DNA of 64,000 nucleotides from Bradyrhizobium manausense (GTDB lineage Bacteria > Pseudomonadota > Alphaproteobacteria > Rhizobiales > Xanthobacteraceae). The stretch spans positions 124,001 through 188,000 of the forward strand of contig NZ_JAFCKB010000011.1 in assembly GCF_018130615.1 (NCBI RefSeq), read 5' to 3'. Positions 47,349 to 55,949 of this stretch are shown here, piece by piece. Both the position numbers and the translations under genes were made by a program. Every line of letters starts with the position of its first letter. Within the stretch, counting starts at the first letter, position 1. The notes under the pieces were generated by a model, which saw nothing but the letters and a program-made list of their open reading frames with translations, had not been told where the DNA came from and made no database searches.

Positions 47349-48374
47349 TCAGTTCAGCGCGGCCAGACGCGGGTAGAACTGCACGGCATTACCGCCCAAG
47401 CAACGCGCCCGCTCCTCCCCAGACCACTTGGGGAACACCTCATCCGCGTTCACGCCGTCCCAGTAAGGATGGCGGCTGCCGAAGATCACCAGCGAAGAAT
47501 TGTCCCCGCCGAGCGTTCCGGTCGAGCGGAGGCTGTGCGGCGAAATCTCGTCCTCTGGCTGGCTGACGAAGCGAACGTGGCGCTCGAGATACGCCGTCGG
47601 CTCCTTAGTCATCCACGGGACCTCGATGCGGTCGGATTGCCAATCCTTGTCCGTCCGTATTGCCAGCGCGCGCGCCTCGTGCACGCTGACGTCGCCGAGC
47701 ACGACCCGAAGATCGGGCAGACGCTCGAAAACACCGCTAACAATGAAACTGGTAAGATGCACGATCCCCGACAGTGGCCGGAGAGCATGGATCTCGGCAT
47801 AGAAGCTTGGAAAACCAACCTGGGTCGGCGGCGGCTCGACCACCGCGGACAGATCGTCGTGGATGAAGATGGCGAGACCGCGCTCAGCCGCAGTCCGCCA
47901 GATCGGAAAGAACCGCTGGTCGCCATAGGTCGCCAACCCGCGCGCCGGCACGACGATCTGAACGAAGCGAGGATCATCGGCCCAACGCTCGATCTCACCC
48001 AAGGCCGCGTCGACATCGTTCATCGGCACACGAATGGAGCCCAGGAACCGCCCGTCGGCTTCCGGCGCGTTCAGCCAGTCCTCGGCTAGCATGTTATTGG
48101 CGGCCTGCGCGACTGCGACCCCCTGATGCGGGTTGGGCCAGTATCCGAACGTCGTCGGAGACAGCACCGCATAATCGATTTTCGCGCCACGCAAGCAGTT
48201 GGCTACCGCGGCCGGGCTCGACGCCTCGTCGGCCGGCACCGCCAATTGGTCGAATGGCGCGCCGTATTTTTCGCCGAAGAGGGTCGGGAGCTGGCGCAAA
48301 TTCCATGGTCCGCCGACAAATTTATTGAACCTTTCGCTGCTCAGCACTGGATGAACGGCACAATCGATGATCAT
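47349..48374 (-). CDS. Amidohydrolase-2 family protein with degenerate metal site
   Basis: A 341-residue TIM-barrel protein of the ACMSD/LigW (amidohydrolase 2) family. The barrel and phrases such as GSIRVPMNDVDAALGEIERW are normal, but the N-terminal metal motif reads DCAVH instead of DxDxH, and the C-terminal GSDYPH motif reads GSRHPYWD, losing the metal-binding Asp. It overlaps the start of the paralog upstream (48374) by one base, so the two are tightly coupled and may form a hetero-oligomer in which this is the non-catalytic partner. In this family the reaction is decarboxylation or hydrolysis of aromatic or muconic acids. Confidence 0.8.
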   Translation of the reverse strand: MIIDCAVHPVLSSERFNKFVGGPWNLRQLPTLFGEKYGAPFDQLAVPADEASSPAAVANCLRGAKIDYAVLSPTTFGYWPNPHQGVAVAQAANNMLAEDWLNAPEADGRFLGSIRVPMNDVDAALGEIERWADDPRFVQIVVPARGLATYGDQRFFPIWRTAAERGLAIFIHDDLSAVVEPPPTQVGFPSFYAEIHALRPLSGIVHLTSFIVSGVFERLPDLRVVLGDVSVHEARALAIRTDKDWQSDRIEVPWMTKEPTAYLERHVRFVSQPEDEISPHSLRSTGTLGGDNSSLVIFGSRHPYWDGVNADEVFPKWSGEERARCLGGNAVQFYPRLAALN

Positions 48375-49528
48375 TAGCGCCCCCCCTTCCGATCGAAACG
48401 GTCCCCTGGTCTCGTCTTCGGCAAATCAAAGAACTCCAGCGCATTCCCGGCCATGATCTTCTTCTTCACTTGAACGTCCAAGGCACGCGGAAGCGCCTTG
48501 CTGGGAGGGTCGTAATCATAGTGCGGGTAGTCGCTCGAGAACATCAACAGATCGCCGGCATTCGCCTCCTCGAAGAGGGTCGCGATCTGCAGCGGATCGG
48601 CGGCCTCTTCAACGGGTTGGGTTGCAAACCGGAAGTGGTCGAGCACATATTGCAGCGGCGTCTTCCGCGTCGGAAACTCTTTCGCGGTCTTCTGCCAATG
48701 ACGGCCCATCCGATCCACAAACGGCCGATACCACAAGAAGCCGCCCTCGAGGAAAAGGAACTGCAGCCCGGGATGCCGATCGAGAACACCGTTGCAGATG
48801 AAGCTCGCCATGTGGGTCGCGTAAGCCATCGGCGCGATCAACGAGTGATACTCGACGAAGAATTGCAGCGGGCCCGTCGACGTCCAACCGAGTGGCTGCG
48901 TGGCCCCTCCTTTAAAGTGTATCGAAACGGGCAGTCGATGCCGGGCTGCGGCTTCCCAGATCTGGTCATACATGGGGTGACCGAAAGGCCGTGGCCCGTA
49001 GTGGCTGATCGCCACCTGCCGGAAGCCCGGATGTCCGGCCCACTCCTCAATCTCTCTCACCGCCCCGACCGGGTCCTCGACAGAGACTGAGATCGATCCG
49101 ACGTATCGGTTCTCGGTATTGTACTTGGAGAGCCAGGTCTCGGCGAGCCATCGGTTCACCGCACCCGCCAGCGCGGTATCCAACGCCGGATCGACCGTGA
49201 ACCCGCGCAAGCTCCACGGCAGCAAGATCGCATAGTCAATCGGGTCGTCGAGGAATAGATGTTTTTCAACGAGCTCAGGATCGGAACCTAGATCGCCCGT
49301 CTCTGGATAGGCGTCCATCCGGCCCGCGACATCGAAGGTGGTGAAGCCTGCGCGCCTAAACGGCACCCGCGCCTTGATTGCGCGGTCGCGCCACGGGACG
49401 TCCATATATCCGATGAGTTCGTCGAACGAACGCGGCTCGACATGGACATCAGTATCGATCACCGTGACTTCAACTGGATCAGGGCGACTCTCAGGCGTTT
49501 CCGGTCGGATAAGTGTTTTCGTTGTCAT
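48374..49528 (-). CDS. Amidohydrolase-2 family metal-dependent hydrolase/decarboxylase
   Basis: A 384-residue TIM-barrel enzyme with a complete metal site: VIDTDVHVEP at the N-terminus, SIHFKGGATQ in the middle and MFSSDYPHYDYDPP near the C-terminus, matching the DxDxH / H / GSDYPH pattern. Phrases such as AGAVNRWLAETWLSKY and IEEWAGHPGFRQVAISHYGP are standard for the family. First gene of an operon that continues with the degenerate paralog and a Rieske ferredoxin. It is driven by a promoter with an ACTGATCAGT site 36-45 bases upstream. Substrate likely an aromatic or ring-cleavage acid. Confidence 0.87.
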   Translation of the reverse strand: MTTKTLIRPETPESRPDPVEVTVIDTDVHVEPRSFDELIGYMDVPWRDRAIKARVPFRRAGFTTFDVAGRMDAYPETGDLGSDPELVEKHLFLDDPIDYAILLPWSLRGFTVDPALDTALAGAVNRWLAETWLSKYNTENRYVGSISVSVEDPVGAVREIEEWAGHPGFRQVAISHYGPRPFGHPMYDQIWEAAARHRLPVSIHFKGGATQPLGWTSTGPLQFFVEYHSLIAPMAYATHMASFICNGVLDRHPGLQFLFLEGGFLWYRPFVDRMGRHWQKTAKEFPTRKTPLQYVLDHFRFATQPVEEAADPLQIATLFEEANAGDLLMFSSDYPHYDYDPPSKALPRALDVQVKKKIMAGNALEFFDLPKTRPGDRFDRKGGR

Positions 49529-49827
49529 AGTGATTCCGATTGAAGGTTAATTTATCGTCGTCACACTGATCAGTCTAACTGTATATTTTTTCACGTCAAC
49601 TCTTTTTTGCAATATTGCTCGCGTTCGAAACACAGTTCCGCGAGAGGATATGAGCTTTCAGCGAACCCGCGCGACAGTGATAATCGACGTAGCGCCGAAA
49701 CCGTGCGTCGCCTCAATTCGGCACGACGAACTGCCACGGCAGCGCGAGCCCGCTGGTCGCCGAGCGCGCAACGAAGCCCTTCGCTCGCCCGCCCCTTTGC
49801 GGCATGACCATCGTCTTCGCTGGATCA
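49529..49827. other. Gap between liv operon end and amidohydrolase promoter
   Basis: Holds promoter P1 on one side; the remainder after the LivHM stop at 49828 has no clear terminator hairpin and no supported gene. Confidence 0.4.
49565..49599 (-). promoter_or_regulatory. Regulated promoter P1 with ACTGATCAGT operator (amidohydrolase operon)
   Basis: Minus strand: -35 TTGACG (49599-49594), 16-base spacer ending AATATACAGT, -10 TAGACT (49577-49572) overlapping the palindrome ACTGATCAGT (49574-49565). With the flanking CAGT it gives CAGTNNNACTGATCAGT. Two further promoters in the window have the same layout. The operator covers the -10, so the binding protein should repress. The transcript leader before 49528 is short. 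Confidence 0.75.
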
Positions 49828-51765
49828 TCACGGTTGGCTCGACAAAGAGGCCGCAATCGCCCCTGACGCAGCCGCAGGCTCCCGTCTCGACCGAGACACC
49901 GAACGTCGGGCGCCGAGCCGGAACGCGATCTCGCCAACTATTCCCCGCCGGAAGACCATGACGCAACCGATGAAAATCATCCCGTGGACGATGTTCACCC
50001 AGGATCCAAGCGAGGCCAGGTAGTTTTCCATGCCGGCGACGATGATCGCGCCGAGGATGGGACCGGATAGCGTACCTACGCCTCCGAGAATCGACATGAG
50101 CAACGCATGGCCTGACATCGACCAATGAACGTTGGTGAGGGAGGCGAGCTGGAAGACCAGCGCATCCAGTGCCCCTGCGACGGCAGCTAGAACCGCTGAA
50201 AGCACGAATGCCAGGAGCTTGCAGCGGTCCGTATCGTACCCCAAGGAAATGGCTCGCGCTTCGTTTTCACGAACGCTCTTCAAGACATAGCCAAAGGGGG
50301 AATTGACGATGCGCCAGATCGTTATCAGGCCCAGCAGCACAATGGCGAACACAAAATAATACATCGTCAGCTGGTTTTCGAGGTTGATCAGCCCGAACAG
50401 ATGGCCACGAGGCACCCCCTGAATGCCTTCGTCATTGTGAGTGAATGGAGCCTGGACTGCGAAGAAGTAGACCATCTGCGCCAAGGCAAGCGTAACCATC
50501 GCAAAATAGATGCCGTGCCGCCTGATCGCGAGATAGCCGAACGCCAGCCCCATCATGCCTACGACCGTCATCGCGGCCAAAATGCCAAACATAGGATCGA
50601 AACCCATCGTTTTGACGGTGTAGGCAGCAACATAGCTGGCGGTCCCATAGAACGCTGCATGGCCGAATGACATGAGGCCGCCAAAGCCGAGCAGCAGATT
50701 AAAGGCGCTCGCGAAGAGGGCGAAACAGAGCACTTTCATGCCGAACACGGGATAGACCACGAATGGCGCCGCCAGTCCCGCTGCGATGCTGACGGCGACT
50801 AGCGTCCGACGGACAGCTACGTTCATGAAGTCCAGAGACACGTCGCCGGAGAGGCTGCTGTTCGGAGCTTGCTGCTCACTGGTGCCGAACAAGCCCGCCG
50901 GGCGCAACAACAGCACCAGGACCATGATGACGAATACGATTGTGGTCGAGGCTTGAGGGTAGAAGGTCTTGGTCAAGCCTTCGGCGATCCCGAGGCCGAA
51001 GCCGGAGATGATTGCGCCCTTGATAGAGCCCATTCCGCCGATGACAACCACGGCAAAAACCACGATGATGATCTCCGAACCCATCTGCGCGTTGATTGAA
51101 TAGATCGGAGCCGCCATCGTGCCCGCCAATGCCGCCAACGCGACACCGAAACCGTACGTCAACATGACCAGCTTTGGGACGTTGATGCCGAAGGAGCGGG
51201 TCAGATCCGGCCTTTCGGTGGCCGCTCTCAGCACAGAGCCCAAACGTGTCTTTTCGATCAGATACCAAGTGGCGAGGCAGACGGTCAGGGAAATGCCGAT
51301 CACCCACAGGCGATAGGCTGGGAGGTAGGTGAAGGCGAGTTTCCAGCCTCCGGCCAGAGCGCTCGGCACAGGGTAGGTGTTGCCGGATGATCCCATCCGC
51401 TGGCGCACGCATCCCTCGATCACCAGGGCGAAACCGAAGGTCAGCAGCATTCCGTACATGTGGTGAAGATGGTACAGGTGCCGTATGAACACGCGCTCCA
51501 GCACGACGCCGAAGCTTCCGACAATCAGCGGCGCGAGGATGAGTGCCGGCCAGTACCCGACGCCCAGCCAGGTCAGCAGCACGTACGAGCAGAGCGCACC
51601 CATCATATACTGGGCCCCATGTGCGAAATTCACGATCTGGAGCAGTCCAAATATGATGGCGAGGCCGAGACTCAGAAGTGCATAAAAGCTTCCGTTAATC
51701 AGTCCAATGAGCAACTGACCGGCGAGTACCGGCAGCGGCGGCATGAAACTCATTAGCTCTGTCAT
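49828..51765 (-). CDS. Fused branched-chain-type ABC permease LivH-LivM
   Basis: A 645-residue inner-membrane protein. The first half (about 1-300) is LivH-like: GLINGSFYALLSLGLAIIFG, FAHGAQYMMGALCS and the coupling loop ATERPDLTRSFGINVPKL. The second (about 315-620) is LivM-like: FNLLLGFGGLMSFGHAAFYG, and SVRENEARAISLGYD. The two are normally separate proteins, so this is a natural fusion that keeps stoichiometry one to one. A short basic tail ends it. Last gene of the liv operon (binding protein, two ATPases, permease). In this context it probably imports an aromatic acid rather than leucine. Confidence 0.88.
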   Translation of the reverse strand: MTELMSFMPPLPVLAGQLLIGLINGSFYALLSLGLAIIFGLLQIVNFAHGAQYMMGALCSYVLLTWLGVGYWPALILAPLIVGSFGVVLERVFIRHLYHLHHMYGMLLTFGFALVIEGCVRQRMGSSGNTYPVPSALAGGWKLAFTYLPAYRLWVIGISLTVCLATWYLIEKTRLGSVLRAATERPDLTRSFGINVPKLVMLTYGFGVALAALAGTMAAPIYSINAQMGSEIIIVVFAVVVIGGMGSIKGAIISGFGLGIAEGLTKTFYPQASTTIVFVIMVLVLLLRPAGLFGTSEQQAPNSSLSGDVSLDFMNVAVRRTLVAVSIAAGLAAPFVVYPVFGMKVLCFALFASAFNLLLGFGGLMSFGHAAFYGTASYVAAYTVKTMGFDPMFGILAAMTVVGMMGLAFGYLAIRRHGIYFAMVTLALAQMVYFFAVQAPFTHNDEGIQGVPRGHLFGLINLENQLTMYYFVFAIVLLGLITIWRIVNSPFGYVLKSVRENEARAISLGYDTDRCKLLAFVLSAVLAAVAGALDALVFQLASLTNVHWSMSGHALLMSILGGVGTLSGPILGAIIVAGMENYLASLGSWVNIVHGMIFIGCVMVFRRGIVGEIAFRLGARRSVSRSRREPAAASGAIAASLSSQP

Positions 51766-51812
51766 TTGTGTCCTTCGCGGGTTCCAACCCTGATCTAAGT
51801 CTGGCCGATTTC

Positions 51813-52532
51813 TCAGACGGAGAGATAAGCAGTCACTCGCGGACTACCGCTGTCAAATTCCTCAGCCGGAATCATGTCGACCACTCTGCCATGCTCGACG
51901 ATGTAGTGGCGGTCCGCGATACCTTCCGCAAAATGCGAATTCTGCTCGACCAGCAGGATGGTATATCCACGGGTCTTGAGCATACGGATTAAGTTGCCAA
52001 TCTGCTCAACGATGACCGGCGCGAGGCCTTCGGTCGGTTCGTCCAACAGCAAGAGTTTGGCACCGGTGCGGAGAATTCGTGCGATGGCGAGCATCTGCTG
52101 CTCTCCTCCGGACATTCGAGTGCCGTAGCTCAGGCGGCGCTCGAAAAGATTCGGAAAGGTCTCATAGATTTCCGAAACGCTCATCCCGCCAGGCGCCACA
52201 ATCGGCGGAAGCAGCAGGTTTTCCTCGACCGTCAGGGTCGCGTAGATGCCGCGCTCTTCCGGACAAAAGGCAATCCCCATGCGACCGATTTCCTCCGGCC
52301 GAAGCGCGGTGCATTCCTTTCCGCGAAACTGCAATTGACCGGATCGTCTGTCGATCAAGCCCATGATCGACTTTAAGGTGGTCGACTTGCCGGCGCCATT
52401 ACGGCCCAGGAGTGTGACAACCTCGCCCTCCAGCACCTCAATCGACATCCCGTGCAGGGCTTGCGAGTCGCCGTACCAGGCGCAGAGATTGGTGACCGAA
52501 AGCATGCGTTCCGACCGTTCGTCCTTAGGCAT
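51813..52532 (-). CDS. livF: LivF-type ABC ATPase
   Basis: A 239-residue ATPase of the branched-chain amino acid/aromatic transporter type. Walker A GRNGAGKST (about 42-50), Q-loop AFCPEERGIY, signature MSGGEQQML and Walker B LLLLDEPTEGLAP are intact. The start overlaps the LivG stop by 8 bases; a second possible start at 52505 exists. It pairs with LivG in one transporter with the fused permease. Confidence 0.9.
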   Translation of the reverse strand: MPKDERSERMLSVTNLCAWYGDSQALHGMSIEVLEGEVVTLLGRNGAGKSTTLKSIMGLIDRRSGQLQFRGKECTALRPEEIGRMGIAFCPEERGIYATLTVEENLLLPPIVAPGGMSVSEIYETFPNLFERRLSYGTRMSGGEQQMLAIARILRTGAKLLLLDEPTEGLAPVIVEQIGNLIRMLKTRGYTILLVEQNSHFAEGIADRHYIVEHGRVVDMIPAEEFDSGSPRVTAYLSV

Positions 52533-53277
52533 GAGCCGATCCTATGTAAGCCGTCCGGACTTCGGGATTTTTCGATATGTCCGCGTAAGAACCTTCAGCC
52601 AGCACTCGGCCTCGGGCCATAACTGTGATTGCGTCGGACAGTTCGGCGACAACCGAAAGATTGTGCTCAACCATCAAAACGGTGTGGGTTTGATTCACCT
52701 GGCGGATCAGGTTGGAAACCACACCGATGTCTTCTCGCCCCAGCCCGGACATCGGCTCATCGAGCAAGAGCAGCTTCGGATCAAGAGACAGAGTAGTAGC
52801 GATCTCCAACGCGCGACGTCGGCCGTATGGCAGGTTCATAGCCACCTCGTTCGAGACGTCCGACAGGCCGACCGAGCTCAAAAGTTCGTCGGCCCGGTCG
52901 TCAAGCTGATCAAGCATGCGACCGCTACGCCAGAAATGGAAGGTCGTCCCGAGGCGGCGCTGCAGCGCCACCCGCAGATTGTCCCGAACCGTGAGATGAG
53001 GGAAGATCGCGGAGATCTGGAACGACCGTACCATACCCATCCGCGCCACATGGGAAGGCTTACGAAGGGTGATGTCGTACCCGTCGTAACGGATCTCACC
53101 CTGCGTTGGCTGAAGGAACTTTGTAAGAAGATTGAATACAGTCGTTTTACCCGCGCCGTTTGGACCGATGAGCGCGTGTATCGTGCCGCTTCGCACGCGG
53201 AGATTTACGCCTCGAACGGCGTAGAATCCCCCAAAGCTCTTGCTCAGGCCCCGCGTCTCCAAAATGTTCGCGTTCAT
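52525..53277 (-). CDS. livG: LivG-type ABC ATPase
   Basis: A 250-residue ATPase: Walker A GPNGAGKTT (about 38-46), then SFQISAIFPHLTVRDN, signature LPYGRRRALEIA (the relaxed LivG form) and Walker B LLLLDEPMSGLG. The ATG at 53277 is favoured by GAGGCG upstream; a GTG at 53322 would add 15 residues. Both ATPases are in one operon with the binding protein at 53334, from which it is separated by only about 57 bases. Confidence 0.9.
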   Translation of the reverse strand: MNANILETRGLSKSFGGFYAVRGVNLRVRSGTIHALIGPNGAGKTTVFNLLTKFLQPTQGEIRYDGYDITLRKPSHVARMGMVRSFQISAIFPHLTVRDNLRVALQRRLGTTFHFWRSGRMLDQLDDRADELLSSVGLSDVSNEVAMNLPYGRRRALEIATTLSLDPKLLLLDEPMSGLGREDIGVVSNLIRQVNQTHTVLMVEHNLSVVAELSDAITVMARGRVLAEGSYADISKNPEVRTAYIGSAHA

Positions 53278-53333
53278 CTGCGTTCGCCTCAAGTCTACGG
53301 GATTGTGCGATGAAGTATCCACACCCTAACGAG

Positions 53334-54578
53334 TCATCTGGCCGCCTTGACCAAGGGACACTCGCTATCCTTGATCGGCAGGAAGGCATCCAGCGCCGGC
53401 ACGGTGCCCAGAAGCTCCATGTAATCCGACTTGGACGAGGAGGCGCCCGGCGCTTTCACCTTGCCGATATAGATGTCCCGGACCAGCTGGTTGTTGGCGA
53501 GGATCTTGGCATTTGACAGCGCGAAGCCTTCGGCTGGAATTTCCCGCATTTTGGGAATCACAACAGAGGCGTCAGTGGTGCCAGCCACCTTCACCGCCTT
53601 GAGGTAATGTGTGATCGCCTCGTAATCGGCCACGTGCGAGAAAGAGGGAACAACACCGGTGCGCTCCTCGAACCGCTTAGCCCAAGCCGCGGCCTCAGGG
53701 TTGAGGCCAGGGTAGAACGGCGTCGAAAAGATAATACCTTGTGCCGTATGCAGCCCTATGGCCATGAGGTCTGTCGTAAACAAACCCACAGCCAATAGAT
53801 TCTTGCCACCTGCAATCAGGCCGAACTCCTGAGCGGTTTTGACGACATTGATCATGTCGCTACCGCCGGCAGTGAGGACGATGTTGTCGGCCCCCGACCC
53901 TTGCGCCTGTAGCAGATAGGAGGAGACGTCGCCCGAGGCCACCGGCACACGCACGGAGCCGAGAAGCTTGCCCCCGCCTGCCGTAACGCCAGCTTCCGCG
54001 CTACGCCGCAATGCTTCGCCCACCGCGTTATCTGGAACGAACACGAAGGATGTCTTGCCCTTGTGCTCGGTAGCGTAGCGCGTCAGCGCAACACCCAGCG
54101 CGTACGCGTCCGGCGACCAATGGACTGCATTGGGTATGCACTTCGATCCGGCCAAGTCAGGCGATTGCGCGATAGCCTGAATCAGAGCCTTGGCAGGTCG
54201 GGAGCGGGCGATCTCCTGCACGGCCAGGGCGACGGAAGACCCCGGCAGCCCTGTAATGACATCGACGTTGTCTCTGTCGAACCACTCAGCGGCAATGGCC
54301 GAGCCCACACTAGGCTTGTTTTGATGATCGGCCGATACCACCTCGATCTTTTTGCCGAGGACAGTGCCGCCGAAATCCTCCACGGCCATCTGCGTCGCGG
54401 CGAGGCCATACTTGCCATCGACATCAGAAAAGGCCGAATTCATGTCTGTCAGGTGACCGATCTTGACAGCGCCGCCCTGCCCTAGAGCCGCTCCGGCGGA
54501 AAACATCGTGAGCAATGCAACAGCGGCGGCCGAGCCAAACATGCGAGCGCCCGACGCGCTTCTCTTGAATCCGATCAT
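53334..54578 (-). CDS. Periplasmic binding protein, Leu/Ile/Val type (LivK-like)
   Basis: A 414-residue exported protein. Residues 1-33 are a signal peptide (GSAAAVALLTMFSAGAALG). The type I periplasmic-binding fold follows: VKIGHLTDMNSAFSDVDGKY, AAEWFDRDNVDVITGLPGSS, LAVQEIARSRPAKALIQAIA and VPVASGDVSSYLLQAQGSGA. Members of this branch in proteobacterial catabolic clusters often bind aromatic acids rather than amino acids. GGGAGG precedes the start; ATG at 54578 gives better spacing than 54587. First gene of the liv operon, behind promoter P2. Confidence 0.88.
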   Translation of the reverse strand: MIGFKRSASGARMFGSAAAVALLTMFSAGAALGQGGAVKIGHLTDMNSAFSDVDGKYGLAATQMAVEDFGGTVLGKKIEVVSADHQNKPSVGSAIAAEWFDRDNVDVITGLPGSSVALAVQEIARSRPAKALIQAIAQSPDLAGSKCIPNAVHWSPDAYALGVALTRYATEHKGKTSFVFVPDNAVGEALRRSAEAGVTAGGGKLLGSVRVPVASGDVSSYLLQAQGSGADNIVLTAGGSDMINVVKTAQEFGLIAGGKNLLAVGLFTTDLMAIGLHTAQGIIFSTPFYPGLNPEAAAWAKRFEERTGVVPSFSHVADYEAITHYLKAVKVAGTTDASVVIPKMREIPAEGFALSNAKILANNQLVRDIYIGKVKAPGASSSKSDYMELLGTVPALDAFLPIKDSECPLVKAAR

Positions 54579-54587
54579 TATCTGCAT

Positions 54588-55051
54588 CCTCCCTTTTCTG
54601 TTATTTGCGGCCGGCGTATCCGGCTTTTTATTTTAGATGCACCAGCTTCGAACACCTAAGCTGGCGGAATTCGGGTCAAATCCGGCGGCCGCCTAAAGTT
54701 AGCCCGCCAATTTTCGCCGAGCGCCCATCACACGTGGTTAGTTCGCCTGCGGTCAATTCTGAGACCGGCTCTCTGCCGAGACGCACAACGCCGTTCCATT
54801 TCACAGCGTCGACGCCGCCATCTGCTTCGCAGAGACATAATGAGGGAAAACTGACCTCCACCTGCGCCTCACCTCCCATCTTCGACTCGCCTCACGCCAA
54901 ACTCGCTTTGTGCGGGTCGATCAAAGGCACTTCTTGAGAAAATTGAATTTGTTTCTTCTTTGCGGTGCTTGGACCGGTCACCACGACCTCGTCGCGTTCC
55001 GATCGCCCGATCTGTGAGGCAGTTCCGCACTACAATATTCATCTTAGTTAC
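54588..55051 (-). other. Long leader of the liv operon, about 460 bases
   Basis: Between promoter P2 and the binding-protein gene lies an unusually long leader. Minus-strand open frames exist (54676-54879, ending GELTTCDGRSAKIGG), but no ribosome binding site or domain is evident. It may be the relic of a lost first gene or a regulatory leader. Confidence 0.4.
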
Positions 55052-55087
55052 ACTGATCAGTATGACTGTATATTTCTGACCTGTCAA
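55052..55087 (-). promoter_or_regulatory. Regulated promoter P2 with ACTGATCAGT operator (liv operon)
   Basis: Minus strand: -35 TTGACA (55087-55082), 17-base spacer ending AATATACAGT, -10 CATACT (55064-55059), palindrome ACTGATCAGT (55061-55052). The layout equals P1, and the divergent isochorismatase-fold gene starts 250 bases to the right. Confidence 0.75.
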
Positions 55088-55309
55088 TCCACTTCTTGTC
55101 ATTATGCTGCAATACTGCGGCGTCGGCATATCCACGGCGGCGATCGCTGCAGCTGACAATTGCGTAAGCCTTCACATCATCACGCGAAAGCAGATGACAG
55201 CCAACTATCGCTTCGCTTATCTTCAATACCGCACCGCAAACGTACATTCGTGCAGCGCACCCACGGATCGAATCGCGGCGAATATTTTTCTCGGATCTAG
55301 GGAACAGAA

Positions 55310-55924
55310 ATGTCGGAGCTACCGTCCTACTCGAATATGCCCGCACTTCATCCCGCGAGGACTGCGCTGTTGCTGCTGGATCTGCAGCTTGTCTGCCTGG
55401 AAAATTGGGTTCCTGAAACACAAGTCCCGACGCTCATCGAACGCACGTCCAAGCTTCTGAAGACAGCAAGAGCCGCCAACTTGCTTGTGGTTCACGTGAA
55501 GGTGGGGTTTCGCACCAACTATCCGGAGATCAGCCCTCGCAATAAGTTGTTCACCTGGCTGAAAGAGAATCAATTGTTTGCTCCAGGAAGTCCCAGTGGA
55601 CAAATCCATCCAGCTTTGGCTCCGACCGATTTCGAGCCGGTTGTTGTAAAGCACCGAGTGGGCGCTTTTACAGGAACCGACCTTGAAAGGATTCTCCGAG
55701 CAAACGAGATTGACACCGTCATCATCGCCGGAATATCGACAAGTGGCGCTGTACTCTCAGCGGTGCGCCAAGCATTCGATTTGGATTATCGGCTGGTCCT
55801 CGCGCAGGACTGTTGCGCAGACCTCGATGCCGAAGTGCAAAAGGTCGTTGTTGAAAAAATAATTGCGGCTCACGCGACGATCGCGTCGGCTGCACAGATC
55901 GTGAGGGCGATACAAGTTGGCTAA
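55310..55924 (+). CDS. Isochorismatase-fold hydrolase without the catalytic Cys
   Basis: A 204-residue cytosolic enzyme. The catalytic Asp (ALLLLDLQ, about 24) and Lys (VVVKHRVGAF, about 118) of the isochorismatase superfamily are present. The position of the nucleophilic Cys (GxxTxxCV) reads GISTSGAV, so the Cys is Ala. In the PhzD/EntB branch the Cys is also absent and the reaction is vinyl-ether hydrolysis rather than amide hydrolysis. Divergent from the liv operon, towards the aldehyde dehydrogenase. A role in the same pathway is likely; substrate unknown. The start lacks a strong ribosome binding site (GGAACAGAA). Confidence 0.8.
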   Translation: MSELPSYSNMPALHPARTALLLLDLQLVCLENWVPETQVPTLIERTSKLLKTARAANLLVVHVKVGFRTNYPEISPRNKLFTWLKENQLFAPGSPSGQIHPALAPTDFEPVVVKHRVGAFTGTDLERILRANEIDTVIIAGISTSGAVLSAVRQAFDLDYRLVLAQDCCADLDAEVQKVVVEKIIAAHATIASAAQIVRAIQVG

Positions 55925-55949
55925 GTTGTTAGTGAACGGCGGATGGTCG

